A stretch of DNA of 64,000 bases, from assembly GCA_030248215.1 (NCBI GenBank), contig JASANG010001639.1, positions 62,001 through 126,000 of the forward strand, given 5' to 3'. Positions 1 to 12,723 of the stretch are shown one piece after another. Under the pieces are notes generated by a model. It saw nothing but the letters and a program-made list of their open reading frames with translations. It searched no databases and was not told the DNA's origin. A program made the translations under genes and the position numbers. Each line of letters begins with the position of its first letter. The first letter of the stretch is position 1. The DNA comes from Enoplolaimus lenunculus (taxonomy: Eukaryota > Nematoda > Enoplea > Enoplida > Thoracostomopsidae).

Positions 1-129
1 CAAGTAGTCAACCTCAGAACTCGAACGACATTCTCAATTTGAATTTAGGAAAGAATCTATCACCAGTTGGCAGTAAGCGATAGGTTTCCTGACTAAGGAA
101 CTTTGAACTTTTGAGGTCGCGATTTTAAA

Positions 130-444
130 AACATAACCGGATACCGGATAGTTAAGGTTGTGGTACCAAATATCATGAAACAGCTTTTTCCCAAGCGAGC
201 ATCTTTAACAGTATCCTGCGATTACATTTCTGAGCAAGTCAAGCAGTACAAATCTTGATATGTTTTCAGCTACTTTTAACCTATGTAAGCGAACTAAATT
301 TAATAAAAGTTCAAAACCCTGAGCACGCTAAAATACAGCGAAAAAGTAAATTATTTTAACATATACAGTATCCGGTATCCGGTTTCTGTTCCGGTAAAAA
401 ATTCAATATCCGTATCCGGTGCATTAACATCCGGTCGCACCCTG
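130..444. repeat. Degraded MITE of the CAGGGTG family, GGATACC-type subterminal repeats
   Basis: The right end reads CCGGTCGCACCCTG, matching the terminal inverted repeat of the hAT-like MITEs found elsewhere in this window. The interior carries repeated ATCCGGT and GGATACCGG motifs on both sides (about 138-150 and 368-430). The left terminus is not clear and may be lost. The copy lies downstream of the last recognised PCCA exon on the minus strand, probably in a PCCA intron. Nothing else was recognised between 1 and 1200; in particular no ATP-grasp exon. Confidence 0.45.
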
Positions 445-1200
445 GTGATAAGTGCTATACACCGTCGAGAACAGGAGAGTAGCCAAGAATGTTTTGGAAG
501 TAGTGGTTCAATATCAAGGGGTCCTAGAGAAACTCAGAGGGGCAGGGGTCTGAATTGGTTCGGGATTCAGTCAAGTCATGGATTCCGTGCCAACCGGATA
601 TATACATTAAGTTACGTGTGTATTTTAAATCAAACATTTCATTTCATACATAAATCACTAGCACAACTCTCTCTATGAATTCAAATTGCAATCCAGATTT
701 TGAGCGAAATTCCAGTGAATCACGGGCTTACCAATATCATTCGAAACTTTGACACATTCTGTCGCATCCTGAAACAAAGCAAAAACTACTTACTAAAACA
801 GCACTGCGTGCAGAGTAAAAGAACGACGAAAAACCTACATCCAATCGCCACAGAAACCGCTAAAGATTTTGGCAATAATATATAGTTAAAATCAAACTAC
901 AATGTTACATGTTGCAAAATTCCGTGTTAAACAAAGATTCTAGTTGTAGTGTTTGAAAAACTAGTTTTATGTATGCATTATAGTTCGCAAATTTCCGTTT
1001 CCAATTATTAAAAGAGCACAAACATCAAGACTAGTAAAATTTCAGTATTTTTTAAACAGTTGTATAAAACTAGAAATTGAAACTTTTAAAGCTGTGTATA
1101 AAAACACACGTACCGGATAAAATATTTCAAACCAATATGCTTAATTTGCCATGTTACACTTCAGCCACCATTGATTAGCTTAATACAATCTGAGTCGTAC

Positions 1201-4095
1201 CTTAATTTCACCATCATATCCCGGAATCATGTTTACTTTGGCATCAGTCGCAATACGTTTACTTTGGATTTTGTCGCCCATGGCAAGTATAGCTTTGCTG
1301 TTTGGCCCAATAAACACACCTCCTTGTTCAGTCTGAAATAGAATCCAACAGCGTAATTAGGACTTTAAATTATTTCTCTAATTATTAGGGTTACTGAAAA
1401 GTTTTTGGGTGCGAAGAAATTGAATAAATTGTTTGGAAACCTCCAAAACCGATAAACCAATAGTTAGCTAATATCTAATTTGCAACTGCTTCGCTCAATA
1501 CGTGTAGTCCCACTACGAGTGTCCTAATTTCTAGCTAATAAACGGCTTAAAATTCTAAAACTCCAATGCGAGGTTAACAGCCCACGATAATTGGCTTCCA
1601 AACAAAAAACTTTATCAAAATCAGTTCAGCAGTTCCTTGGATTATTTTCGGACCAACAGACGGGCGGACATTCACCTTTCGACCCCCGAGCACAAAACAT
1701 AAAACGCTTCGCGAAACTACGAGCTTCACCCGGAGTTTCGCTTCGCTGAAAAATTCAATTAAACCTCAATAATCACACTTTGCAATTGCTCTGGTGAAGT
1801 AAATATGAAACAATTTACCGAAACAACAACAAAACACTCTATAAATTGAAAAATTTACCAGCTTCCTTGCAAATTCCGTATTTTCCGATAAGAAACCATA
1901 GCCAGGATGTACCTGAAAGGCAGGTGTACAAAGTACTAAAATTTTTAATAAAAATTTAAATAATATGTACAATTTGCACAACTTTGTAATTTATTATGAG
2001 GTACACAATACTACAATAGTTGCCCGTATTCTTAAACATAGGTAGCACACATAACCAGTAGACAGGTCTTGTATCTTTAGAAATAGTAGATGACGCGCCT
2101 CGATATTATAACTGGCTAAATTTTAGAGTTTGCTCCATCCTTCGAATGTTCGGAGTTTCAATTTCGTCGCTCCACCAGGAGGTCGATTGTTTAAATAGGA
2201 TCTTGCATATCCTTTGAGTAAGCCTCAAACTACGTGCGCTACACAGCATGAACTTAATAACTTCAATGCTGAATTAAGTTCAAAGTCCACTGTAAATATG
2301 AGCGGCTTTTAGCACATGTAGCAGTAGGTAGAGTTGCATCAAATCAAAATGCAAACGCGGATCCGGCCCAGAAATTTTTGTCGAAAATACCCGGAATAAT
2401 CTAACTCGGATGCAACACTAGTAGTGAGCGGCACTACTAGTCCAACAAAGTATATCGCATACCGCTTCAGCTCCTGTTGATTTGACGGCTTCCAAAATTT
2501 TGTCCATGCGTAAATAGCTTTCACTCGTTGGTGCAGGCCCGATACATACAGCTTCGTCAGCAAGTCGAACATGCATCTAGAATGTAAAATTCAGTTGGAA
2601 CACTCGTGAATCATCATTAAAAAATTTTCACACAAAGAGGAGTAATACTAAACAGTTGGTCTGATCCACGTAGTACGTACTTTCACTGATCAAGTCTACT
2701 CATGCAAACCATAGCAACGCATTGCCTCGTATCGCAATTGGAGAACGTGTAATTTTGAGCCAAATAATTACCTAACCAGCTAATAAGACAAAGCGGCAGC
2801 TCCATTCATCGACACAGTAGCAAACCTTAATGACGACACGTAGCATCAGTCTTCGCTAGTTTGGTTTTAATGTCGTTGTTTGGATACAATCGCAACAAGA
2901 TCCCAACTAGGAATCATGATGTTTCAGAAACAATGTTAAAATCGGGGTATAATCTAATCCTAAAAATTAATGTATAACACTTGTTCAAAAATTTTAAAAG
3001 TATCAAGTTACGACAACATTGCATGTATTTATATAGCTTACTGCGTTCGAATCAACATCGCTGTGTACCGCCACTGCTTTGATTCCCATTGCATGACAAG
3101 TCTTGATAACACGGCATGCGATTTCACCACGATTGGCGATCAGTATTTTGCTAAATTTCTGGAATCACACAAGACGCACTATTACGTGGCTTTGTAATTC
3201 AGCTGGACGAGGGTTGCGCTCAAAATATAACATAAAAATTTGCTCCCTTGCAACACAAGAAGTGCAACGTTAAAATAAAACATGCTGTGAATTACAAGCT
3301 AAAACATTCTGCAGTGCATGTTTTGAGCACAATCCTCCCTTTCTGCGATCGACGTTTTCAATTCCAACAATGAACTACTTCGATAAAATTGACAGTTTAC
3401 AAATTAACAGCGTAAGACATTTGCATATATATTTATACACACACCCGGTGCTAAATAGTACTGATATACATATTTTATATCAGGGTGCCACCGTAATTCC
3501 TGTTCCGGTTCTAGCATATTTTCACCTTCCGGTTCCCGTAAATTTTTATCAGAATTAAAATTCCGGTGGTTACACGATATATTCAAATGTCTCGCACCCA
3601 AAAACCTTTACGTACTTCTGAAATTAGAATGCTTGTAACCATAATAATAGCTGAAATAATGTAAAAAGTCCTAACTTTGGTTTAACTCATTATTCAAATA
3701 AACCTGTAGCTCATAATTGGTTTAAAATTTTAAAACTCCGATACGAGGTTAACACTCCAATAATCCTCAGCCAGCCAACAAACAGTAGACACAATTCAGT
3801 TTAACATTTCGTTTAAATTTGCACTTAAATATCTGGCTATGGGTCCAGCCACTCCCTGAGGTGGATATTAAACTATCCGACTCCAACTCCGGTTTTTTGT
3901 TATCCGGTTGAGCCTTACATAGATACATACAAAGGTACAGAAGAATTTTATTTGTATAAAATAGAACGTATGTAAGATGTAACACATATTTTCGCACACC
4001 TTTTCAGAAGAATTGATTGGATCCAAAGTATACGCACTCCTGTCGAAATGCAACCGTCTAGATAACCGCCAGAAAACTTTAGGACACGCTAACAT
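1201..4095 (-). CDS. PCCA: Propionyl-CoA carboxylase alpha subunit, N-terminal part (five exons, runs off left edge)
   Basis: Exons on the minus strand, in transcript order: 4000-4095, 3042-3158, 2463-2576, 1859-1912 and 1201-1332 (32, 39, 38, 18 and 44 codons, all phase 0, 171 residues). The first exon starts at MLACPKVFW and has the Arg-rich, non-acidic character of a mitochondrial transit peptide. The frame is open upstream to another ATG at 4188, but the 4095 start gives the normal layout. The biotin carboxylase N-domain follows: [53 protein letters not shown] and AMGDKI. These match animal PCCA more closely than pyruvate or methylcrotonyl carboxylase. The enzyme carboxylates propionyl-CoA to methylmalonyl-CoA in the mitochondrial matrix, using ATP, bicarbonate and biotin. 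The ATP-grasp, CT-interaction and biotinyl regions lie beyond the left edge. Introns have GT donors and AG acceptors. Confidence 0.93.
3481..3575. repeat. MITE fragment (CAGGGTG family) in PCCA intron 1
   Basis: Starts with CAGGGTGCCACCGTAATTCC followed by CCGGTTC-type subterminal motifs, then stops without a matching right terminus. It is a one-ended relic of the hAT-like MITE family. Confidence 0.5.
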
Positions 4096-4544
4096 TGTAC
4101 GAAAAGTAAAATTAAATAGAAAATAAATCACTATCACACAAATAATATCATTCAAGTTTAATTTATCTAAGAGTGTCTGAAAATACAAACGTCTGTATGC
4201 AAGGCACCTACCATAGGAATTACACTGCCAATCATCTATAACCCTCCAAACGGTCTCTGAAATGTGTATTTCACGCGCCCTTTACTGCAAAGCGACTGAA
4301 GGTTCGCTAAGTTGTTTAACTTTTGGCCACCGGCTCCTGTTTAGATTTTACGATGTGACCAGAAAAACTAAATGATTTGTAGCTTAACTATCCCCGTATT
4401 TTCGGAAGTTGAATCAGATTCATTTGATTTGAACAAGAAAAGCCAAAATATGTTATTCTTTCGCGTCAAATTTGGGTCCAAAGCACTGGAATCATCCGCA
4501 AAATAATCGCTTGCCAAAACCAGCGAAAAATAAAAGGTCGTATC

Positions 4545-4910
4545 CAGGGTGCAACCGGAATTCCGGTTCCGGCATTTTTTCACCTTCCGGTTCCGGTAAA
4601 TTTTTACCGGATTTAAAAATTCCGGTATTATAATTTGGCCGTTTTATTAACTTTGCTAATTTTTAAGAATCTCTTTTGAAAGCCACTTGTACTCCGAATA
4701 TAAGCCATTGATGGTGGATTTCACTTCAGTCGATGATGAAAATCTAAAATACAACAAAAATCTAAAATACAACAATTAAAATAAATATCTATGTTCGACT
4801 AAGGTTATTTCACAAATAATAGAGCAAAAAATAAGATTAAAATGAAATTTTTGGTGAAATGCATTTTTCACTTTCCGGTTCCGGTAAATTGTAATTCCGG
4901 TTGCACCCTG
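4545..4910. mobile_element. hAT-like MITE, complete copy with 8-bp target duplication
   Basis: Termini are CAGGGTGCAACCGGAATT and its inverted complement. The copy is flanked on both sides by GTCGTATC, an 8-bp target-site duplication as expected for hAT elements. CCGGTTCCGG motifs cluster beneath both ends. The 366-bp interior has no coding capacity. It lies 450 bp upstream of the PCCA start codon, so it could sit in the promoter region. Confidence 0.88.
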
Positions 4911-5439
4911 GTCGTATCGGGTACACCTGGATTGTCGTACACGTCAATTGCGCGAAAATTCCTTGAGGTGTGCAAAAATTATTTCAGCTTGAAAACTATA
5001 ACTAAAAATTTGAGCCGTCATGTAGTCGTATAATTTATGTTAAACGTGACTACGCTATATCATATGCTGTGCCCAGAACAACCATTTATTGACTCATCTG
5101 GTAACTGCGGTGAAACAAGTACGGTCTCTCCTTTTCCCATCTTCTGTGGAGGCCTGTGGGGTTCTCCTAGGTTAAGGCATTTAAAAAGGAACAGATGGAC
5201 AATCTTTCAAGGTTCAACCTGAGAACTTTTTTACACATCTGATACTGTTGTGCTAGCGTTTACTATACATTATTAAATTCTGGAATCATCTGACGGCGTT
5301 TTATAGTGCTAAATGCTCCCAAAATACTTATATTCGCGTTATAGTCGAGGTTTCCCGCTCGTTATAGAAAGTTTCAAATGTGTGTATTACATAGAAGTTA
5401 TATGCTCCTCCTTACTCCGAAAGATATGGGGGCATCAAG

Positions 5440-5739
5440 CAGGGTGCAACCGGAATTACAATTTACCGGAACCGGAACCGGAATTTGAAAATTTTACCGG
5501 AACCGGAACCGGAAAATGAAAAATGCATTTCACCAAAAATTTCATTTTAATCTTATTTTTTGCTCTATTATTTGTGAAATAACCTTAGTCGAACATAACC
5601 TTAGTCGAACATAGGTATTTATTTTATTTGTTGTATTTTAGATTTTCATCATCGACTGAAGTGAAATCCACCATCAATGGCTTATATTCGGAGTACAAGT
5701 GGCTTTCAAAAGAGATTCTTAAAAATTAGCAAAGTTAAG
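5440..5739. mobile_element. hAT-like MITE, right-truncated
   Basis: Left terminus CAGGGTGCAACCGGAATT, then CCGGAACCGG motifs and the same interior as the copy at 4545-4910 in opposite orientation. It ends abruptly after AGCAAAGTTAAG without the second terminus. A 16-bp internal duplication (AACCTTAGTCGAACAT) is present near 5581-5612. Confidence 0.75.
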
Positions 5740-6985
5740 CGCACCGTACTGGTTTACGCCATACCTGAGCAAAGATACATACATATATATACATTTAAAA
5801 AGCCGCTTTCGATATTCCGTGCTACAGCCGTAGACATTGTACCCGGTAGGTTTCTATAGCTGAATATTAAACGGGAACCATATATCTAGAACCAGTCGCT
5901 CCCTGATCACAACAAACATCCCTTATTGCTACTTGTTAATGTTCTAGAACGAATCCAGAAGTTCCATCGGATTTATATCGAACGCTAGCTACCGAATTAC
6001 CGCTATCTGTGTTGAATGCAATTGTCTATATGTCGACTTTTGACTCCAATCAATATTCGCCTTAAATTAGAAAACAAACAAACGATAAGATCGCAGTGCC
6101 AAATAACTGCACTTGTTTAGACTGTCTTATTTATGTCTGTTGTGTTCCGAGTTTCTAATGTAATAAACGTTCGAGTCTTTAATGTTCTCTAATGTTCAGA
6201 ACACAACTGAAGTTCTCAGCTCAGACTCGCAAATTAGGATTGTTGTACTTAAAAAACATTCACTGTATATTCTGTATATTAAAACTTCTGAAGAAAAACG
6301 CTTAGGCGTCCTTCCAAATGCGGGGGGTGCAGAAAGGCGGCAGCTTCCCTGATAAAACAAATCTCAACAAAAATATAGCTGCCCCGTTTTCTGTTTTTCT
6401 TGCGGAAACATACAGCTCCCCCATTTTCTTGTTTCTCAAAGAAAGCATATTGTTGTAAGGGCGTCTCTACACGGGAGCCATTGTGGACCGTTCCTCCAAA
6501 TTTATTTGCTGCCCCATTCCCAAATAGACTTGAACCAGCCATTGCGATTAAAATTAATTTTTCGATCCGTTCCGCATCTTAATATCGTTGGTAAGTTTTC
6601 AAACTTACCCTTGTATTGAACGAAAAAAATCGTACAATTATATAAAGGTATAAAATACAATAGTATGCCAGTCAGCTGTGGCTGCCAAATCCGTAAGTAG
6701 ATACAGAGGGGGCGACAGGTGGCGCAATCCCAAGTACGAAAATCTTCGTTCCCCTCTCTCGATCTAACAAATTTTGTACAATCTGAAAAGAATTCGATTT
6801 GTGTCCTTAGATTAGCCACTGCTTCGTATTTGGTTTTAAATGACCTATTGGCTAAATCTTAGGCTTAGGCTCAGGCTTAAGCTGATGCAAGGTTTTACGA
6901 ATTAAAACGTTGCTTTAAATATGGATTAGATCCCAAATGGAATAAGGCTTAGGCTTAAGTAGGCTTAGGAGGCCCATGTATAGAT
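5740..6985. other. Intergenic, no gene recognised
   Basis: Only short ORFs without splice or family support. The last 130 bp (from about 6845) carry degenerate TTAGGC-like runs. At 6972-6985 there is a GGCCCATGTATAGAT sequence resembling the terminus of the TTAGGC-bearing MITE family. Confidence 0.5.
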
Positions 6986-8893
6986 CAGGGGCTTCCACTT
7001 TTCTAGGGTGGAAAACTTACGACCAGGAGTGCATCGCAGCCACTCCTGTATGACGACCTGATTTTTCGCTGGTTGGTATGAAAAATCTCGGGCATAGGTT
7101 TTGCTGTGGAAAGGTGGAAAATTCATAAGCCTGCATATTCCCTGGTTCGGTAGAGAAAATCTGTAGTGTAAAGTTTGTTTGGAAAACGGGAAAAGTGGAA
7201 AGTTTAAACGCTTTGATTTTCCCTTGGTTGGTAGGGAAAATCTGTAGTGTAAAAGTTTGTTCGGAAAACGGGAGAAGTGGAAATTTTAAAAGCTTACATT
7301 ATTCTTGGGTTGGTAGGGAAAATTTGAAGCATAGGTTTTGGTTGGAAAACGGGAAAAGTGGAAAATTTAAACGCCTAGATTTTCCCTTGGTTGGTCGGGA
7401 AAATTTGCAGCATAGGTTTTGGTTGGAAAACGGGAAAATTGGAAAATTTAAACGCCTAAATTTACCCTGAGTTGGTGGGAAAATTCTGAAGCATTGGTTT
7501 TGTTTTTAAAACGGGAAAAGTGGAAAATTTCTACATCTAGATTTCCCCTTGGTTGGAAGAGAAAATCTAAGGCATAGGTTTCGTTTGGAAAATGGTAAAC
7601 GTAGAAAATTCCAATGGAACGATTTAACAACACATAACAGATATATATTTGCTAAAATTAACAAGTTAAATATCATTTTAACGACCTGATTTCACTGCAC
7701 CTGCGGCATCATCTCCGGTTCCGGCTACTTTTGTTCACTTCCGGCTCCGGATCTGGCATTTTTCACCGGTTGCATCCTACAAACTAACAGGCAATATATA
7801 TTTCGACACTGGTCAAAACAAGAAACCGCGGAGCGGAACAGTGCAATGAACAAAATCTACTTTACACAGTTAAACCTAAATGAGCAGAGCATTTACCTGA
7901 AATAATACATGACTATTAAATATATCAGATTATGATAGTCCCAGCACAAGATTGGTCAAAACAAGATACCACCGAGTGGCCCAGTATTATAAGAACATAA
8001 ATCTGTTAACAAAGTCGACGCTTTGAATGACGCCTTAAGGTTGTAAAAAAAGTTTTAATTTGTTTTAAAGACGTTGTTGGCTAGTGGCCGAAAAGCCGAG
8101 GGAACAGAAATATATCAAATTCGGTCGTCGCTGACTTCCAATCCAGGGTAAATCTAGGCGTTTAAATTTCCACTGTTCCCATTTTTCAACCAAAACCTAT
8201 GCTTCATATTTTCCCACCAACTCAGGGTAAATTTAGGCGTTTAAATTTTCCAATTTTCCCGTTTTCAACTAACACCTATGCTTCAGATTTTCCCTACCAA
8301 GCCAGGGTAAATCTAGGCATTAAAATTTTCCACTTTTCCCTTTTTCCAGCTGAAACCAATGCTCCAGATTTTCCCTACCAACCCAGAATAAAATCTAGGC
8401 ATTTTAATTTTCCACTTTTCCCGTTTTCCAACCAAAACCTATGCCTTACGCTTGAATTTTCCACATTTCCCGTTTTCCAACCGAAACCTTTGCTTCAGGT
8501 TTTCCCTACCAACCCAGCGAAAAAATCTAGGCATTAGAATTTTCCACTTTTCCCGTTTTCCAACCAAAACCTTTGCTTCATTTTTTCCCTACCAACCCAG
8601 GATAAAAATCTAGGCATTGGAACTTTCCACTTTTCCCGTTTTCCAATCAAAACCTATGGTTCAGATTTTCCCTACCAACACAGGGGAAAATCTAGGCATT
8701 AGAATTTTTCACTTTTCCCGTTTTCCAACCAAAACCTATGCTTCAGATTTCCCTACCAACCCAGGTTAAAATCTAGGCATTGAATTTTTATAATTTTCCT
8801 ACCAAATCAGCGGAAAATTTAGCCGTCATACAGGAGTGGCTGCGCTGCACTCCTGGTTATAAGTTTTCCACCGTGGAAAACTGGAAGCCCCTG
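6986..8893. mobile_element. Foldback-type element with arms made of tandem repeats
   Basis: The two ends are inverted copies: CAGGGGCTTCCA, then a GTGGAAAACTTA block, then an ACTCCTG-rich hairpin, seen at 6986-7055 and inverted at 8820-8893. Inside each end is an array of units about 81 bp long built on GGAAAACGGGAAAAGTGGAAA (about 7090-7620) and its reverse complement (about 8150-8790). The arms enclose an unrelated spacer at about 7640-8130 that includes a MITE fragment near 7690-7775. Long inverted arms built from direct repeats are the hallmark of foldback transposons. No transposase is present. Confidence 0.75.
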
Positions 8894-9001
8894 TGCTATT
8901 TAAGCTACGCTTAGGGTTAGGCTTTGGCTTAAGCTAAGTTTTAGGGTTTAGCTTGGGCTTAGGTTAGGCTTAGGTTTTAGGCATAGTCTTTAGGAGCAGT
9001 C
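8894..9001. repeat. Degenerate TTAGGC/TTAGGG-like run
   Basis: Imperfect hexamer repeats (GCTTAGGGTTAGGC and variants) immediately outside the foldback element. A similar run flanks its left side at 6845-6975. Confidence 0.55.
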
Positions 9002-9690
9002 CACCTTCGACCATATCCCGAAATTCCAAAATTCCAAAATCTCAACTTCGACCACATTCCGAAGTTCCAAAATTCCCAAATCTCACTTTAAAGCATATCC
9101 CGATATCCCAAAATCCCATATCGATCATAATCCAAGATCCCAAAATCCCAAAATCCCACCTTCGGCCTTGTCCCGAAATCACAAAATCCCACCTACGACC
9201 ATATATATCCCGAAATCCCAAAATCACAAAATCTCGCTTTCGACCATGTTCCGAAACACCAAAATCCTGCCTTCCACCATATTCGAAATCCCAAAATCCC
9301 AGCTTCGACCATGTTCGAAATCCTAAAATCCCACCTTCGACCATAAATCTTCAAATCCCAAAATATCGCCTTTGACCATATTCCAAGATCACTAAATGCC
9401 ACATCCCCGCCTTTGACCATATTCGAAATCCCAAAATCCCACATTCGACCATGTCCCTAAATCTCAAAATCCCATCTTCGACCACGACCATATATATGAC
9501 GAAACCCCAAAATCCCAAAACCCCCCATTCGACCATATCGCGAAATCCCAAAATTCCAATATTTCACCTTCGAGCATATCACGAAATCACAATATCCCAC
9601 CTTCGACCATATTATAAAATCCCAAAATCTCACCTTCGACCATATCTCGAAAACCCAAAATCCCATCTTCCACCATACCTCAAATCCTTG
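9002..9690. repeat. Tandem array, units with CTTCGACCATAT and CCCAAAATCCCA
   Basis: About 17 irregular units, roughly 30-50 bp each, alternating a TTCGACCATA core with CCGAAATCCCAAAATCCCAC. Periodicity keeps several ORFs open on both strands, but these are repeat artefacts. A diverged fragment of the same sequence recurs at about 10600-10690, followed there and here by GGTGG(G)ATTTTTGGAC. Confidence 0.85.
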
Positions 9691-9786
9691 TGGTGGGATG
9701 GTGGGATTTTTGGACGGCACCAAGGTTAACATGGGACGTGCTGTTTATATTTTGACCCTGCTCGTAATATATACAATATCTATGTT

Positions 9787-10041
9787 TAACCCCTTCTCAC
9801 ATTGAGTTGCCCATACAGTATACGTTAAATAATATATATCGCACAGTGTTTAACAATTGTAACACGTATACATAGTACTATTATATCAACACAAGACGTG
9901 AGAGCACCCTCGGGCTCGAGCGTCAAGCTCCTATATCTGAGTGGTGATGGTATACGCCTCCCACTCCAGTCACTCGAGTTCGAATCCTGCGCAAAAGTAG
10001 GTCTCAGGGGAAATAGAAAATATTCATGTCATAAAGGGTTA
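9787..10041. mobile_element. tRNA-like element with inverted ends, copy 1
   Basis: Begins TAACCCCTTCTCACA and ends with the partial inverse CATAAAGGGTTA. The core contains a tRNA-like stretch on the plus strand: an A-box-like CTGAGTGGTGATGG and a B-box-like GTTCGAATCC 30-40 bp later. This is either a tRNA-derived SINE or a small inverted-repeat element that captured a tRNA gene. Confidence 0.65.
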
Positions 10042-10067
10042 GCGAAAAAATTTCAGCTTACTATCTA

Positions 10068-10316
10068 TAACCCCTTCTCACATTGAGTTGCTCATAGGCA
10101 ACTCAGCGCAGTGTATATACGTTAAATAATATATAGCACAATGCTTAACAATTGTAACACGTATATATAGTACTAAATCACCACAAGACGTGAGAACACC
10201 ATCGGGCTCGAGCTTCAAGCTCCTTTAGCTGAGTGGTGATGGTATGCGTCTCCCACTACCAGTCACTGGAGTTCGAATTCTAGCACAAACGTAGGTCTCA
10301 GTGTGATAAAGGGTTA
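10068..10316. mobile_element. tRNA-like element with inverted ends, copy 2
   Basis: Same family as the preceding copy, 26 bp away and in the same orientation. It has TAACCCCTTCTCACA at the left and AAAGGGTTA at the right, with GTTCGAATTC as the decayed B box. Confidence 0.65.
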
Positions 10317-12180
10317 ATTCCGTCGCAAAACTTTATGTTCTGCTACAGATTTCATGATTTTAGAGCTTCTAAAAATTTTGTAAACCGTTTGATTTTTGAG
10401 AATGTCTAAAATATTCATTGGGTCAATCGAGTGAAGTCAAGTAAATGTATGCCGAGGACTTCCTAGGAAAAGTAGTTGAATCCAAGATCTTAGCATACGC
10501 TTAAAAGTCCACTCCTAAGTCTAATCCAAAACATAAACCTGATAACTAAGATTAAGCCTAGCTTAAGGTAATTTAAGAACAGCGATAAACATTGTTAAAA
10601 CCACAAAATCTCGAAATCCCAAGATCCCGCCACAAATATTAAAAGCTTCAGTATTTTAATAGCTGGTATGGTGGATTTTGGACCGCGCGGCAGAAAAGAA
10701 TGCACGGCCGCTCTTTATAGAAAATTTATCGAAAAAGTGAATGTACGAGCATCTTTTAAGTAAAAATTAATATTTATTAGTCGGCGCTTTGCACTTGTTG
10801 AATGAAAATTTACGCATGGAAGACCCAGATGAATCGATATTTTTGCAAGTTGAACTGCAGGCAGTGATGAGCTTCTAGTTTTGACTTTGAACGTGATTTT
10901 ACCGAGGCGGACCCAACAATTTGTGACGGGCGGGCGGGATAGGAAATGTTTATGAAACGCAAAAATTGTAAGGGACCATTTTTAATCACAAAAAATCCTC
11001 AGCACAGCGTTGGTTGTTTGCACGTTTTTTAGACAGTTTTTGTCTGAAATGAAAGCTATGAAACTAGGGGTGGGATCTCGATTTAAGTTTAAACCAAATT
11101 TGTAAACGCATTGGTTGGAATGCAGAGACATGCTCAATTTTTAGTAGATGTCTGATTTTTAAATCGGTTTTTACGTTTAAGTTGAGAAGGAGACGTCAAG
11201 ATTCGGTTCGAATTTATTATAAATTTGCAGCCCCTGGAGGTGCAAACAGCTCATAAAGATAGCAATAGTCATTCAACAATAGAACCGACTTCAGGAACTA
11301 TTGTATTGTTTGGCAAAATTAAATGCGTGTTGAAAACCTTCACTTTTAAAGTTAAAGCTGTATTCACACATCAAGTCATGTTTGTGCAATCCAGCCATTG
11401 ACTCTGTGTCCCAGTGAACTGGTTAAATGTTTAGACACTTGAGCTCATGTTCTCAAATATATAGTAATATTATCAGTTAGTAATTGGTTTTCAAACTCAC
11501 TAACTATTGTAGTTGTTGAACTCGAAATTGGTACAGGAGCGGAGTAAATTCTATGCGAACATTTACGGAATTCATGGCCTGACAGCAATCATTGTTCGAA
11601 CTTTAGAAAACCTATTCATGACATTCATAGCTAGTGGTACTAAACTGGCTGCTATATCAAGCAAAATGCAAGTAAGATCGTTTGCGTTGTGTGTGGGACT
11701 GTGGGAGCCTAACAAGTCACCAAAAATACTAGAGTGGAATACTACATATTGCAGCCTTAGTCGGTTACCACAGCTGGATTTTAGGTGTATATTAGAACAA
11801 GAAGTTGATTTCGGTAGTTTAACCGGTATTAATTGTACTTTGTTATAATTAGGTTCCTATAATTATTTTTAGAAATAGTTGTTAATCCTAGTATGCTTAT
11901 TTTTAGCATTTCAACTACAAGTTTTTAATTAGAGGTCAAAATTGTGTTAGATTCCATATGATGTGGTTAATTGCGTACGTACCGTATTATATAAATTACA
12001 AATTATGGCCATTTGTAGCACAGGGACCATTGTTGGGTTTTTAGAAACCGGGGTTTCCGGGCGTCAGGTAAGCAGGGAGAACAGGGAATTTGCGGTTGTC
12101 AGAACTGCGTGATCGGGACGACACTTGACATGGAAGTACTGTGATGATAGTCGGGTTTTCTCCTAAATTTTAACGAAAGA
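10317..12180. other. Intergenic, no gene recognised
   Basis: Single-copy AT-rich sequence. The open frame at 11513-11848 has no family motif and no convincing splice context and is not called. Confidence 0.45.
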
Positions 12181-12182
12181 TA

Positions 12183-12262
12183 TGGCGACGACGGAAATCG
12201 AACCTCGGACGACATGCTTGCGAGTCAAGCACGCCTCCCATTACTCCAGGCGTCCGATATAT
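12183..12262 (-). repeat. tRNA-like sequence (possible SINE head or tRNA pseudogene)
   Basis: On the minus strand an A-box-like segment (GGAGTAATGGGAGGCG), a GCTTG/CAAGC anticodon-type stem and a B-box-like GAGGTTCGATTTCC occur with tRNA spacing. The acceptor stem is only partly paired and the position before the putative anticodon is not T, so a functional tRNA is unlikely. Confidence 0.4.
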
Positions 12263-12298
12263 AGTGTAATTTTCTCAAGTACTCTATGTGCACGTCTG

Positions 12299-12723
12299 GG
12301 TGGGTGCAACCGAAATTCCGGTTTCGGTTCCGGCATTTTTTCACCTTCCGTTTCCAGTAGATTTTTAGGTTCCGGTTCCGGTAAATTTTTAGGTTCGGGT
12401 TTTGGTAAATTTTTCGCCGGTGTTAAAATTTATTCCTTGGAAATTAAGATATTTTTCTAACAAATAACGATAAAATTAAATAGATTTCATTAGTATATAT
12501 AATATGCAAACTTTAACAATCGCCGAAAATAAACCCTCGAACGTAGATTTCGCTTCCGTTGTTATGAAAATCTAAAATATAGCAGATAAAGTGAATAATT
12601 ATCTCCAGCTAGGGTTATTTCACCAATAATATTGCAAAAAGAAAATTAAAATGAATTGTTTTGGTGATATTTTTTATTTTCCGGTTCCGGTAAGCGGTAA
12701 ATTATAACTCCGGTTGCACCCTG
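12299..12723. mobile_element. hAT-like MITE, diverged copy
   Basis: Left GGGTGCAACCGAAATTCCGG, right CTCCGGTTGCACCCTG, with CCGGTTCCGG-type motifs under both ends and the family interior between. No clear target duplication remains. Confidence 0.75.

Noticed and set aside
9002-9690. CRISPR-like array
   Set aside because: Units are irregular, spacers are themselves repeats, there is no cas gene and the DNA is eukaryotic.
7195-9732. Open frames of 60-112 codons on both strands
   Set aside because: They are translations of the foldback arms and the CTTCGACCATAT tandem array. Repeat units whose length is near a multiple of three stay open by chance.
12183-12262. Functional tRNA gene
   Set aside because: Stems pair incompletely, the anticodon loop is non-standard and the B box is imperfect. 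It is reported only as tRNA-like.
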